64,000 bases of DNA from Sapria himalayana. Its lineage: Eukaryota > Streptophyta > Magnoliopsida > Malpighiales > Rafflesiaceae. The stretch is from NCBI GenBank assembly GCA_029783825.1, contig JAREIK010005359.1:62001-126000 (forward strand), written 5' to 3'. The notes below the pieces were generated by a model. It saw nothing but the letters and a program-made list of their open reading frames with translations, ran no database searches and was not told the origin of the DNA. Position 1 is the stretch's first letter; each line of letters begins with the position of its first letter. The position numbers were made by a program, and so were the translations under genes. Shown piece after piece: positions 1 through 11,900 of this stretch.

Positions 1-967
1 GCAAAATATATTACTATATAAAAATTATTGTTTTGAAATTTTTTTTATTTTAAAATGTTTATCTATATTTTTTTGATGAAAAATAATTTATATAAATTAT
101 ATTTGTGTAACTCTTAATTTATTTTGTTATTAATATTTATAAAAATAAACAAAGAAATATTAAAATAAATATTTAAAATTATAATAAAAAAATTGATATT
201 TATTCTTTATTATTTAGGGTATACCGATTTAATTTAAAACATATCTGTTTTACTAAAAATTTATTTTGTAATTAATATTTCTAAAAAAATAAATTGTTAA
301 ATAATTAAAATAAAAATTTAAAATTATACTGAATAAAATTAAAATGAGAATTTTGAATTATTATTAATGTATACCAGTTTAATGGTTTATGTATTTAGAG
401 GTTTTGTCATTTAGAAGTTTAGTAATTTATGTTTTTAGGCATTTAGTGGTTTATAGGTTTTATTTAAACAATGAAATAACAAAAAAATTATTTTTGATAT
501 TTTTTCACATTTTCAAATGTTATAACATTTGAATATATAATAATTTTAAAATTTTTTCAAATGTAAATATAATATTAAGTTATAATAATCTTAATTATTA
601 TAGGTCATTTAAATTCAATATAAATAATTACATTCCTATATATTATAATAATGATCTAAAAAAATTTAATAAACTATTATCAATAAGATAGTTATAATTT
701 AAAAGTATTTGCAAAATCAATATTTATTCAAAATCAAAGTAAAATATATTACTAAATAATAATTTTTTTTAAGTTTTGCTTTTTTTATAAGTTTATATTT
801 TTTGTTATTAAAAATAAATTATTTAAATTATATTTGTCTTACTCATAATTTATTTTTTAATTTATAATTCTATAATAATATACTAATAAATAATTATAAT
901 GAATTTTAAAATTATAATGAATACAAATAAAATTGAGATTTATTATTTATTATTCAGGATATACCAG

Positions 968-1047
968 TTTAATGGTTTAAGTATTTAGGTGTTTTATGGT
1001 TTAGGAGTTTAGTGATTTAATTGTTTAGACCTTTAGTGATTTATAGT
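968..1047 (+). repeat. Octameric telomere-like tract inside a satellite monomer (example)
   Basis: This is a clear example of the ~80-bp tract present in most monomers. From 968, TTTA (or TTTT) recurs every 8 bp for ten units, with the other four bases mostly purine and G-rich (for example AGGA, GTGA, AGTG). The consensus is about TTTARNGG, which resembles the plant telomere heptamer TTTAGGG plus one base. The register is strict at 8 bp, not 7. Equivalent tracts lie in almost every other monomer on either strand; the one near 2246-2325 is equally regular. Confidence 0.8.
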
Positions 1048-4000
1048 TTTTTATTTAAAGAATGAAAAAACAAAAAATTTAATTTTTTGATTTTTTTTAA
1101 TTTCTGAAGGTAATAACCTTTGAAAATATAATAATTTTTAATTTTTTTTTAAATGTGAATATAATATTTAGTTATAATAATCTTAATAATTTTATATAAT
1201 ATAAACTAAATTTAAATAATTTTATTAATAAATATTATAATAATGATCAATAAATTAATTAATAAACTAGTATTAATAAGAATGATATAAATTAAAATAT
1301 ACTTGTAAAATCTAAAATGATTAAAAATCAAAATAAGATATATTAATAAAAAATAATTTTTTATTATTAAAATTTTGTCTCTTTTAATAAGCATATATAT
1401 CTTTTTTGATGAAAAATAAATTATTTAAATTATATCTGTCGCACTAATAATTTATTTTATAATTAATATTTCTATAAAAATAAACTGATAAAAAATTAAA
1501 ATGAATATTTAAAATAATAATGAATACTAATAAAAATGAGGATTATTATTTATTATTTAGACTAATAATTTAATGTCTTGAGTATTTATGAGCTTTGGGG
1601 ATTAGGAGTTTAGTCATTTTATTATTTAGTCATTTAGTGGTTTAAAGGTTTTATTTAAAAAATAAAATAAAAAAAAATATTTTTAAAAAGTTTAGTAATT
1701 TAAGTATTTAGGTATTTTGTGGTTTATAGGTTTTATTTAAATAATTAAATAACAAAAAAAATATTTTTATGATATTTTCTAATTTTCAAGGTTATAACCA
1801 TTGAAAATATTATAATTTTTAATTTTTTTTCAAATGGTAAGATAATATTTAATTATAATAATCGTAAAAATAAAATATCATGTAAATTCAATATAAAAAA
1901 TTTTATTGATCGATATTATAATACTAATCATAAAATAGATTAATAAACTATTATTAATAAGATAGATATTAATTAAAATATATTTGCAAAACATAAAACG
2001 ATTCAAAATCAAAGTAAAATATCTTACGAAATAATAATTTTTTATTTATAAATTTTTTATTATTTTTATAAGCTTATTAATTTTTTGATGAAGATAAATT
2101 ATTTAAATTATATTTGTTTCATTCATAATTTTATTTTGCAATTAATATTTTTATAAAAATAAATTAATAAATAATTAAAATGAATATTAGAATTATAATG
2201 AATACAAATAAAAATGAGATTTATTATTAATTATTTAGGGTATACCGGTTTAATGGTTTAAGTATTTAGAAGTTTAGCAGTTTACTGATTTAAGTGTCTA
2301 GGCATTTAGTAGTTTATATGTTTTATTTAAATAATGAAATAATAAAAAAAAATTTTCAAATTTTTTAACAATTTTGAAGGTTATAACCTTTATAAATATA
2401 ATAATTTTTAAATTTTTTTCAAATATGAATACAATATTTAGTTATGATAAACTTAATAATTATATATCATGTAAATTAAAAATAAACAATTTTATTGATA
2501 GATATTAATAAACTAAATATAAATATAAATATAATAATGATCAAAAAATCAGTTAATAAACTATTATTTATTGATAGATATTTATATATTATTTATAAAT
2601 ACTTAAACCTTTAAAGATGGTTTAAATTTTTAAGTATTTAAGGGTTTTGGCATTTCGGGGTTTAGGAGTTTAATGATTTAAACATTTAGGCATTTAGTAG
2701 TTTATAGGTTTTATATAAATAATAAAATCACAAAAAATTTATTTTTGTGATTTTATCTCATTTTCAAAGATGTTAACCTTTAAAAATATAATAATTTTTA
2801 AATTATTTTCAAATGTAAATATAATAATTAGTTATAATAATCTTTAAAATTATATATCATGTAAATTCAATATAAAGAATTTTATTGATAAATATTCTAA
2901 TGATGATCAAAAAATAAATTAATAATTTATTATTAGCAAGATATATATCAATTATAATATAATTACAAAACCTAAAATGATTTAGAAGCAAAGCAAGATA
3001 TATTACTATATAATAATTTATTGTTTTTAAAATTTTTTTTCTTTTAAAAAGGTTATTTATAATTTTTTGATGAAAAATAATTTATATAAATTATTTTTGT
3101 CCGGCTCCATTTATTTTGTAATTAATATTTATATATAAATAAACAAATAAATAATTAAAATAAAAATTTAAAATTACTCTGAATAAAAATTAAAATGAGA
3201 TTTATGAATTATTATTAATGTTTACCAGTTTAATGGTTTAAGTATTTAGAGGTTTTATGATTTACGATTTTAGTGATTTATGTTTTTAGGCATTTAGTGG
3301 TTTATAGGTTTTATTTAAACAATGAAATAACAATAAAAATATTTTTGATATTTTTTCACATTTTCAAAGGTTATAACCTTCGAAAATATAATAATTTTAA
3401 ATTTTTTTAAAAATGTGAATACAATATTTAGTAATAATAATCATATTAATTATATATAATACAAACTAATTATATACAATTTTATTGATAGATATGATAG
3501 CAATTATCAAAAAATAAATTAATATTCTATTATTAATATTATAGATATAAATTAAAATATAATTAAAAAACCTAAAATTATTCAAAAACAATGTAAAATT
3601 TATTACTAAATAATAATTTTTGTTTTTAATTTTTTGCTTCTTTTTATAAGTGTATATATTTATTTGATGAAAAATAAATTATTTAAATTATATTTGTATC
3701 ACTCATAATTTATTTTGTAATTAATATTTCAATATATTATTTAAATTATTTTTAAGGTTTACGAGTTTAAAGGTATAAGTATTTAGGGGCTTAGGGATTT
3801 AGGAGTTTAGAGATTTATGTGTTTAAGCATTTAATGGTTTATAAGTTTTATTTAAACAATGATATAACAAAAAATTTATTTTTGTTATTTTTTATCATTT
3901 TTGAAGGTTATAACCTTTGAAAATATAACAATTGTTAAATTTTTTTATATGTGAATACTATATTTAGTTATGATAATATTAATAATTATATATCATGTAA

Positions 4001-4638
4001 ATTCAATATAAACAATTATATTTATAGATATTATATTAATGATCAAAAAATAAATTAATAAACTATTATTAATAAGAAACAGTTTATTTAAAATATATTT
4101 GCAAAACATAAATTTATTCAAAATCAAATTAAAATATATTACTAAATAATAATTTATTTGATGTTTTGCTTCTTTTTATAAGTTTATATATTTTTTATTA
4201 AAATTAAATTATGTAAATTATATTTGTCTTCCTCATAATTTATTTTTAATTTATAATTCTATAAAAATAAACTAAAAAATAATTAAAATGAATATATAAA
4301 ACTATAATGAATACAAGTAAAATAGAGATTTATTATTTATTATTCAGGATATACTACTTTAATGGTTTAGTATTTAGGTGTTTAGGAGTTTAGTGATTTA
4401 AGTGTTTAGGCCTTTAGTGATTTATAGTTTTTATTTAAAGAATGAAAAAATAAAAAATTTAATTTTTTGATTTTTTTAAATTTTTGAAGGTTATAAATTT
4501 TGAGATTATAATAATTTTTAATTTTTTTAATGTGAATATAATATTCAGTAAAAATAAACTTAATAATTATATATAATTTAAACTCAATATAAATAATTTT
4601 ATTAAAAGATATTATAATAATATCTATTAATAAAATAT

Positions 4639-4700
4639 TATAAATTTATAATAGATATTATAATAAACTTTATAAATTTATAATAGATATTATAAATTTA
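4639..4700. repeat. Local 32-bp tandem duplication within a monomer
   Basis: A TATAAATTTATAATAGATAT-type segment occurs at 4639-4662 and again at 4671-4694. A third partial start follows at 4691-4700. It is confined to one satellite monomer and is probably a replication-slippage product. Confidence 0.7.
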
Positions 4701-5066
4701 TAAACTATTAATATTAAGATAGATATTATTTAAAAAATATTTACAAAACCCAAATTGATTCAAAATTAAAGTAACTTATATTACTTGATAATAATTTTTA
4801 ATTTTTAAATTTATACTTCTTTTATAAGCATATATTTTTATTAGATAAATAATATATTATTTAAATTATATTTGTCTCACTCATTATTTATTTTGTAATA
4901 AATATTTCTAAATAAATACACTAATAAATAATTAAAATGAATATTTAAAAATATAATAAATAGCAATAAAAAATAGATTTATTAGGTATTAAGTAGTATT
5001 TAGCGGTTTAATGGTTTATGTATTTAGGCACTACGGGTTTAGAAGTTTACTGATTTAACTTTATAT

Positions 5067-5074
5067 GCATTTAG
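5067..5074. repeat. Left target-site sequence of hAT copy 1
   Basis: GCATTTAG immediately precedes the TAGGG terminus of hAT copy 1. It is one register of the satellite octamer tract and is the same 8-mer (in reverse complement, CTAAATGC) that flanks copies 2 and 4. The right partner is missing because copy 1 is truncated. Confidence 0.75.
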
Positions 5075-5274
5075 TAGGGCTGCTCACGGGACTCGGAGAT
5101 TCGCGACCCGACCCGAAGTCTTGTCCCGAAAAAATCGGGACTAAGAAAAATCCGTTGACTTTGACTTATCCCATCCTGTTTTGTCACATATGTTTTCTTT
5201 TGGGATGGTTACGGATCTTAAGCAATAACCATCCCAAGAACCATCCCATCCTAAAAAACCGATACTAAAAGCAA

Positions 5275-5290
5275 ATATATATATATATAA
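5275..5290. repeat. (AT)n microsatellite in the hAT leader
   Basis: A pure AT dinucleotide run in the 5' leader of hAT copy 1. The same position carries an AT run in copy 2 (about 25015-25034) and a shorter one in copy 4 (about 53056-53068), so it is an inherited part of the element with variable length. Confidence 0.85.
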
Positions 5291-5651
5291 CATGAAGATG
5301 CCACCAATTCCGCTACTGCCCATCCAATTCCGACGCACCTATTGCTGTTCCGACGAGTTCCAAGTCACCTCACGCCGTTCCAGCCGTGATCAGTTAGGTC
5401 CAGCCCTTGTCTGTCGCACATCTGGTTGCCTCTACCGTGTCTTAGATGCCACCAGCCTTTTGGTTTGTTTTTCTAATGAGAATTGAGTTATTAATAATTA
5501 TTATTATGTGTCTTAGACAGTTTCGTTGAGAATCGGTTGTGGTGTTGTGGTTGGGCCGAATGAGTGGGCTGAATGTGTTACATTAAGTTTTATAGAGCTT
5601 ACTTGTTTGAAATATTTATATGTATTTATGCTTAACATATCATATTAATTA

Positions 5652-7735
5652 ATGGCAATGCAGATGGCACAATGCAGTGATAAATGAAAAAAACAATAAA
5701 TTGAAGATGATCACATCTCAAATGATCAAAGTACTGGTAAATCCAATCATAATCCTTTCACAAACCCTTCTATTGTTACGGTAGGTTCTTCAATTCCAAT
5801 TGTAAAATAAAGTCAAGGTACATATGAACCTCAAGCTCATAAAAAGTATAAGTCTGCTGTTTGGGAAACTTATGAGATAGTAGTTGATTCAGAGGGAAAT
5901 GAATCGTATGACAGCTTGTATATGGTCTAGTAAAGAATAATTGGCAAAAAGTGATCAAGGTACTTCGGGTTTATGGAAATACTTGTAGGAAATTTTCACA
6001 CAAAAAAAATTAATAGAAGCTCACATACGTAAAGACAAGTCACAAAATTTGTTGAGTTTCACTAAAGGTACTAGTTCAGAGGATAACAAATTAACATTTT
6101 TGGCAATTTGATCAACAACTAGTTAGGGAGGCTTTGGTGAAAATGATCATAAAAGATGAATTGTATTTTTGTTTTGTTGAGAGGGATGAGTTTAAGGAAT
6201 TTTGTGAAGTTAGTGTGCCTCAATTTAAAATTCCATATAGGTACTCTATATTGAGAAATTATTTTTCTTTGTTAGTGAAGGAAAAGAAGAAATTATTTGA
6301 TAGCATATCATCTCATTGTTGTAGAGTTTCATTGACTATGGACACTTGGATTAGCATTCAAAATTTGTCTTATATATGTTTGACTGTTCATTTCATTGAT
6401 TCTCAAAGGAATATGCATAAAAGGCTATTGAACTTTTGTGTAATTAAAAGTAATTTTGGTGTTAATATTAGAAATGATATTTAGTTTTGAATTAATGAAT
6501 GGGGTTTGAGAAAGTTGATGTGCATTACTGTTGACAATGCATCAAATAATTATGTTGCGGTTGAAACAATTGAAAAAAAGGCTTGTGAAGAAAAGTGTTG
6601 TACCTTTCAAAGGTGATCATTTCATATGAGATGTTGTGCTCATATCCTAAACTTAATTGTCAGAGATGGCATTGCAGTAGTTGAGGGTGCTATTCAAAAA
6701 ATTAGAGGAGTGGTGAAATATGCGAGAAGCAGTCCTAAAAGATTAGATATGTTTAAGTTATGTGTTGAAGAAGCAAACTTGACATATGGATCTTCATTGC
6801 AATTAGATTGTCCTACAAGATGGAATTCAACATATTTGATGCTATAAACTGATATAAAATATCAAAAAGATTTTGATAAGTTTGAGGAGAAAGACAAAAG
6901 GTTTTTGAAAAAGTTTGGTTCAAACGTTCCAACTGAGAGAGACTGGAAAAACGCCATAATTTTGGCTCGTTTCTTTAAAACCTTTTATGAGGTAACTTGT
7001 AAATTTTCAGGCTCATAATATTCTACCTTTAGTGTTTATTTTGCTGAGATTATTCAAATTTCGAAAAAAATTGAGCTTTGTGAATATAGTAGAGATACAA
7101 TGGTGTCTGAAATGGGTATGAAAATGAGGCATAAATTCAACAAATATTTGGGTTCTCTTCAGTCAACAAATATTATGCTTTTTGTAGCGATAGTGTTGGA
7201 TCCTAGATATAAGCTCAAATATCTCAAGGTTAAGTACACTAAGCATTATGGAGAGGAATTGGCTAAAAATTTGGTGAAAAAGGTTATAAATGCTTTAAAT
7301 GAGATGATGGATGATTATAAAGATTTAAATAAAGATGAATCAAAGAAGATGATTTCTCTTCTACTGTGTTGAAAAAAAATGGTGATATCTTTGATGGTAG
7401 TGATACTTATATTGATGATTTTTTTTGTTGAATTGGAGAAAGAACAAGAAGTTGCAATTTTGGAATAGTTGGATAGGTACTTGGAGGACAAACTTGAAAA
7501 AAATAGAATTGATTTTGATCTTCTAAACTAGTGGAAGGTAAATGAGGTTAGGTATCCTTCTTTGAAAAATGTAGCAAGGGATGTATTTGCTATCCATGCA
7601 TCTACTGTGGCCTATGAATCTACATTTAGCACTAGGGGGAGAACTTTAGATAAATTTAGGAGTTCTTTAACACCTATTACAGCTGAAGTTCTCATATGTC
7701 TATAAGATTGGTTGAGAAGCTAAAACAAACCTATT
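5652..7735 (+). pseudogene. hAT transposase remnant (BED / RICESLEEPER type), copy 1
   Basis: The intact protein would cut and rejoin DNA at the element's inverted repeats in the nucleus. Recognisable parts are in the usual order. A BED-finger-like stretch lies at about 5850-5995. The RNase H-fold core holds the first catalytic Asp in LTMDTW (codon at 6341-6343), the second in the DNASNN motif (6533-6535) and a CCAHILNLIV motif from 6632. A hAT dimerisation region ends with STVAYESTFS, whose Glu codon (7616-7618) matches the third catalytic position. The longest uninterrupted pieces are 6134-6484 (116 codons), 6626-6847 and 7100-7372. Stops and frameshifts separate them, including the TAG at 7529-7531 shared by all four copies. 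It keeps all three catalytic residues but cannot encode a whole protein. Confidence 0.88.
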
Positions 7736-7744
7736 GAAATTGAA

Positions 7745-8440
7745 TTATAACCTTTAGACGCTTAAATCATTTAACTTCTAAACCCCAAAACCACAAAACC
7801 CTTAAATAATTAAACATTTAAACCATCTTTAAAGGTTTAAGTATTTATAAATAATATATACATATCTATCAATAAATAATAGTTTATTAATTTATTTTTT
7901 GATCATATTATATTTATATTTATATTTAGTTTATTAATATCTATCAATAAAATTGTTTATTTTAATTTACATGATATATAATTATTAAGTTTATTATAAC
8001 TAAATATTGAATTCACATTTGAAAAAAATTTAAAAATTATTATATTTATAAAGGTTATAACCTTCAAAATTGATAAAAAATTTGAAAATTAATTTTTTTG
8101 TTATTTCATTATTTAAATTAAACATATAAACTTCTAAATGCCTAAACAAATAAATCACTACTCTCCTAAACTCCTAAATACTTAAACCATTAAACCTGGT
8201 ATACCCTAAATAATTAATCATAAATCTCATTTTTATTTGTATTCATTATAATTTTAATATTCATTTTAATTATTATTAGTTTATTTTTATAGAAATAATA
8301 ATTGCAAAATAAAATTATGAATGAGACAAATATAATTTAAATAAATTATCTTCATCAAAAAAATTATAAGCATATAAAAGAATGAAAAATTTAAAAATAA
8401 AAAATTATTATTTAGTAATATATTTTACTTTGATTTGAAT
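7745..8440 (-). repeat. Satellite block, reversed orientation, following truncated hAT copy 1
   Basis: Just over one monomer, with octamers reading CTAAA on the plus strand and a palindrome near 8050. It resembles the reverse complement of the unusual monomer at about 2450-2800 and 47390-47700, which has a second TATTTATAAATA segment next to the octamer tract. It ends at about 8440 where non-satellite sequence begins. Confidence 0.85.
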
Positions 8441-8945
8441 GGTTTTAGGGTATTGTGAGCTTGTATAGCATAACTCATTTAATATAAAAAGAAAGAAATG
8501 ATACTTTTCATATCCATGAGGATATAAAAAAAGGGCTTAGACATGCCAATAAAATAAATTTTTTGATTCTTGATTGAAAGAGAGCCCATACTTATTGCCC
8601 TGCTCAAACCACCCTAAGGGCTAGTTTGTTCTAATAGGCTACAAGGTGGTTATTTTTTTAGAGGGTCAACTATGTTTTAAAAAAATTGCTTTGAGTGTGT
8701 GCATGATAGATATTTTAGAAGAAATTACAATAATCAATATAAATAGCATCCTCAACAAATAGCTGTTTCAACACATAGGGGTACAACGTTGGTTTAGTCT
8801 GTTAGCTTATATGAGTCAAATTACCTTTGATAGCCCAGTGATTCAACATCAAATATGATGATACATAATTGAGATAAATTAAAAGCTCCTATTATTTTGG
8901 TTAGAGCTTTAGCAATAATTCTAGAGTTGAGAGAGGAACATAATA
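8441..8945. other. Non-satellite segment, inverted duplicate of 44272-44770
   Basis: About 505 bp of more complex sequence interrupts the array. It runs from GTATTGTGAGCTTG at the left to GAGAGAGGAACATAATAAA at the right. The whole segment is found in reverse complement at 44272-44770. The right-hand satellite flank is also shared in reverse complement with the sequence left of 44272. The left junction differs: satellite here, but unique sequence at the other locus. I see no convincing open frame longer than a few dozen codons and no terminal inverted repeats. Its origin is unknown; a fragment of a retroelement or of genic sequence is possible. Confidence 0.8.
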
Positions 8946-11900
8946 AATTATTTTAATTATTCAGTATAATTTTAATTTTTATTTTAATTATTTATCCGTT
9001 TATTTTTATAGACATATTAATTACAAAATAAATTATTAGTGAGACAGATAGAATTTAAATTAAACCGGTATATTCTAAATAATAAGAATAAATCTCATTT
9101 TTTTATTTTAATTTTAAATATTCAAATTTAATTATTTATTTGTTTATTTTTATATAAATATTAATTACAAGATAAATTATGAGGTACACATATAATTTAT
9201 ATAAATTAATTTTTCATCAAAATAATATAGATAACTTTTTAAAGAAAAAAAAAATTTAAATACAAAAAATTATTATATAGTAATATATTTGCTTTGCATC
9301 TGAATCATTTTAGGTTTCCTAATTATATATAATTGATATATATGTTATAATAATAAATTAATAATTTATTTTATGATCATTATTAGAATATTTATTAATA
9401 AAATTGTTTATATTGAATTTACATGATATATAAATACAATGATTATTATAACTAAATATTAAATTCAATTTTGAAAAAAATTTAAAAATTAATATATTTC
9501 CAAAGGTTATAATCTTTGGAAATATGAAAAAAATAATAAAAATAATTTTTATGTTATTTTATTTTTTAAATAAAACTTATAAACCACTAAATACATACAC
9601 AGTTATATCAGTAAACTATTAGACCCCATATTGCCTAAATACATAAACCATTAAACCGCAATATATACTACTTAATATTAATAAATTGAATTTTATTTCA
9701 ATTTATAATTATTTTAAATATTCATTTTAATTATTTATTAGTTTATTTTATAGAAATTTTTATTACCAAATAAATTATAAGTGCACACATATATATTAAA
9801 TTATTTATTTTTAATCAAAAAATATATATACGCTTATAAAAGAAGTAGAAATTTAAAACTTAAAAATGATTATCCAGTAATATATTTTACTTTAATTTTA
9901 AATCAATTTGGGTTTTGTAAATATTTTTTAATAATATTTATCTTATTATTAATAGATTATTAATTTAAATTTTGATCATTATTATAATATCTATCAATAA
10001 AATTATTTATATTGAATTTATATCATATATAATTATTAATATTATTATAACTAAATATTATATTCACATTTCAAAAAAATTTAAATATTAATTTATTTTT
10101 AATGGTTATAACCTTTGAAAATCATAAAAAATCTAAAAAAAAAATTTTATTTTTATTATATAAATAAAACCTATAAACCACTAAATGCCTAAAAACATAA
10201 ATTGATAAACTCCTAAATGACAAAACTGCTAAATAATCAAACCATTAACCCAGGTATACCACATATAATAAATCATAAATCTCATTTTAATTTATATCAT
10301 TATAATTTTAATATTTATTAGTTTATTTTTTATAGAAATATTAATAACAAATAAATAATGAGTTAGACAAATATAATTTTAATAATTTATTTTTAATCAA
10401 AAAAAAATAAGCTTATAAAAATAAGTAAAAATTTAAAAACAAAAAATTATTATTTAGTAATATATTTACTTAGATTTGAATCATTATATGTTTGTTTTGC
10501 AATTATATTTTAATTGCTATCAATTCTTATTAATAAAAGTTTATTAATTTATTATTTGATCATTTTTATAATATATAATAATAAAATTACTTATATTCAA
10601 TTTTAATTTCTATAATTATTAAGATTATTATAACTAAATATTATATTTACTTTTGAAAAAAAATTAAAAATAATTATATTTTCAAAGGTTATAACCTTCA
10701 AAAATGAAAAAAAAAATCACAAAAATAAATTTTTTTATTATTTTATTATTTAAATAAAACTTATAAAGCACTAAATGCCGAAACATTAAAATCTCTAGAC
10801 TCCTAAACACCAAAATCCCCTAAATACTTAAACCATTAAACATATATAACCTAATTAATAAATCTCAATTTTATTTGTATTCATTATAATTTTAAATATT
10901 CATTTTAATTATTTTTTAATTTATTTTTATAGAAATATTAATTACAAATTAAATAATGAGTGAGACATATATAATTTATATAAATTATTTTTTATGAAAA
11001 AAATTAAGCTTATAAAATAAACAAAATTTCAAAAATTTAAAATTTTATTTAGAAATATAATTTACTTTGATTTTGAATTATTTTGGTTTCTACAATATAT
11101 TTTAATTAATATTTATCTTATTATAGTTTATTATTTTATTTTTGATCATTATAATAATACATATTAATAAATTTTTTTATATTGAATTTACAACAAATAT
11201 TATTTTTAAGATTATTATAACTAAGTATTGTATTTCTATTTTATAACTATTAAATAATTAATATATTTTTAAAGGTTATAACATTTGAAAATCCCGAAAA
11301 TTCATAAAAATAAATTCTTTGTTATTTCTTTGATTAAATAATACCTATAAATACCTAAATGTGTAAACATATAAATCCATATACTCATTAACCCCAAAAC
11401 CACAAAAAATTTAAACAATTAAATTGTTATACACTAAATAATAAATCATATATCTCATTTTTATTAGTATTAATTTTAATTTTAAATATACATTTTAATT
11501 ATTTATTATTTTATTTTTATAGAAATATAAATTAAAAAACAAATTATTAGTGAGACAAATATAATTTAAATATTTTATTTTTCATCAAAAAATATATAGG
11601 CTTATAAATGGATACAAAAATTTAAAAATTTAAAAATAATATTTCATAAAATATTTCACTTTGATTTTCAATCATTTTTAGGTTTTGAAAATATATTTTA
11701 TCCAATATTTATCTTATTAATAATTGTTATTACTTTTATATGATCATTATTATAATATATATCAATAAAATAGTTTATATTAAATTTATATGATATATAA
11801 TTATTATGATTATTATAACTTCATATTGTATTCACTTTTCAAAAAAATTATAAATTATTATATTTTCAAAGGTTATAACATTCAAAAATGAGAAAAAATA

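Larger units (their letters stand above)
1..5074 (+). repeat. Satellite array block, TTTAGG-strand orientation
   Basis: Tandem A+T-rich monomers. Palindrome cores of the AAGGTTATAACCTT type fall near 525, 1110, 1795, 2385, 2775, 3375, 3915 and 4495, so spacing is mostly 540-690 bp with one short unit of about 390 bp. Between palindromes each unit has a TTGATCATT-like segment, a stretch ending ATAAGCTTATA, and a degenerate TTTA octamer tract. The block ends exactly where hAT copy 1 begins. The segment from about 1686 to 3410 is a direct duplicate of 46563-48440. Every open frame in this block is short, A/T-driven (Ile/Tyr/Asn/Lys-rich) and repeats with the satellite, so I see no gene here. Confidence 0.9.
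5075..7744 (+). mobile_element. hAT DNA transposon copy 1, 3' truncated
   Basis: The 5' terminal inverted repeat starts TAGGGCTGCTCACGGGAC. It matches the 5' ends of copies 2 and 4 (on the minus strand) and, with a few differences, the 3' end of copy 3 (TAGGGGTGCTCATGGGAC in reverse complement). A G+C-richer leader follows to about 5500 with an (AT)n run, then a probable intron ending in CAG just before the ATG at 5664, then the transposase remnant. Compared with copies 2-4 the element stops abruptly after the CCTATTGAAATTGAA segment. The 3' UTR of about 1 kb and the 3' terminal repeat are missing. The sequence then continues as satellite in the opposite orientation. Confidence 0.9.

Noticed and set aside
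968..1047. True telomere or telomere-healing site
   Set aside because: The unit is 8 bp, highly degenerate, only ~80 bp long and repeated in every monomer, so it is part of the satellite and not a chromosome end.
1212..1394. Short hydrophobic open frames throughout the array (for example 1212-1394, 12189-12434, 15872-16126, 28079-28306, 40727-40954, 58072-58329)
   Set aside because: They are Ile/Tyr/Asn/Phe-rich products of A/T satellite, recur at the same monomer position on the minus or plus strand, lack consistent starts and are not maintained between monomers of the same subtype.
5065..5486. Open frames in the hAT leader (5065-5268, 5141-5338, 5292-5486 and counterparts in copies 2 and 4)
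   Set aside because: They overlap the terminal repeat and the noncoding leader, occur on both strands, and are not conserved as proteins between copies. They are better explained as 5' UTR.
8441..8945. Possible solo LTR or short retroelement
   Set aside because: I found no TG...CA ends, no short target duplication and no primer-binding or polypurine site. The left junction differs from the second copy, which fits a truncated duplicated segment better than an element.
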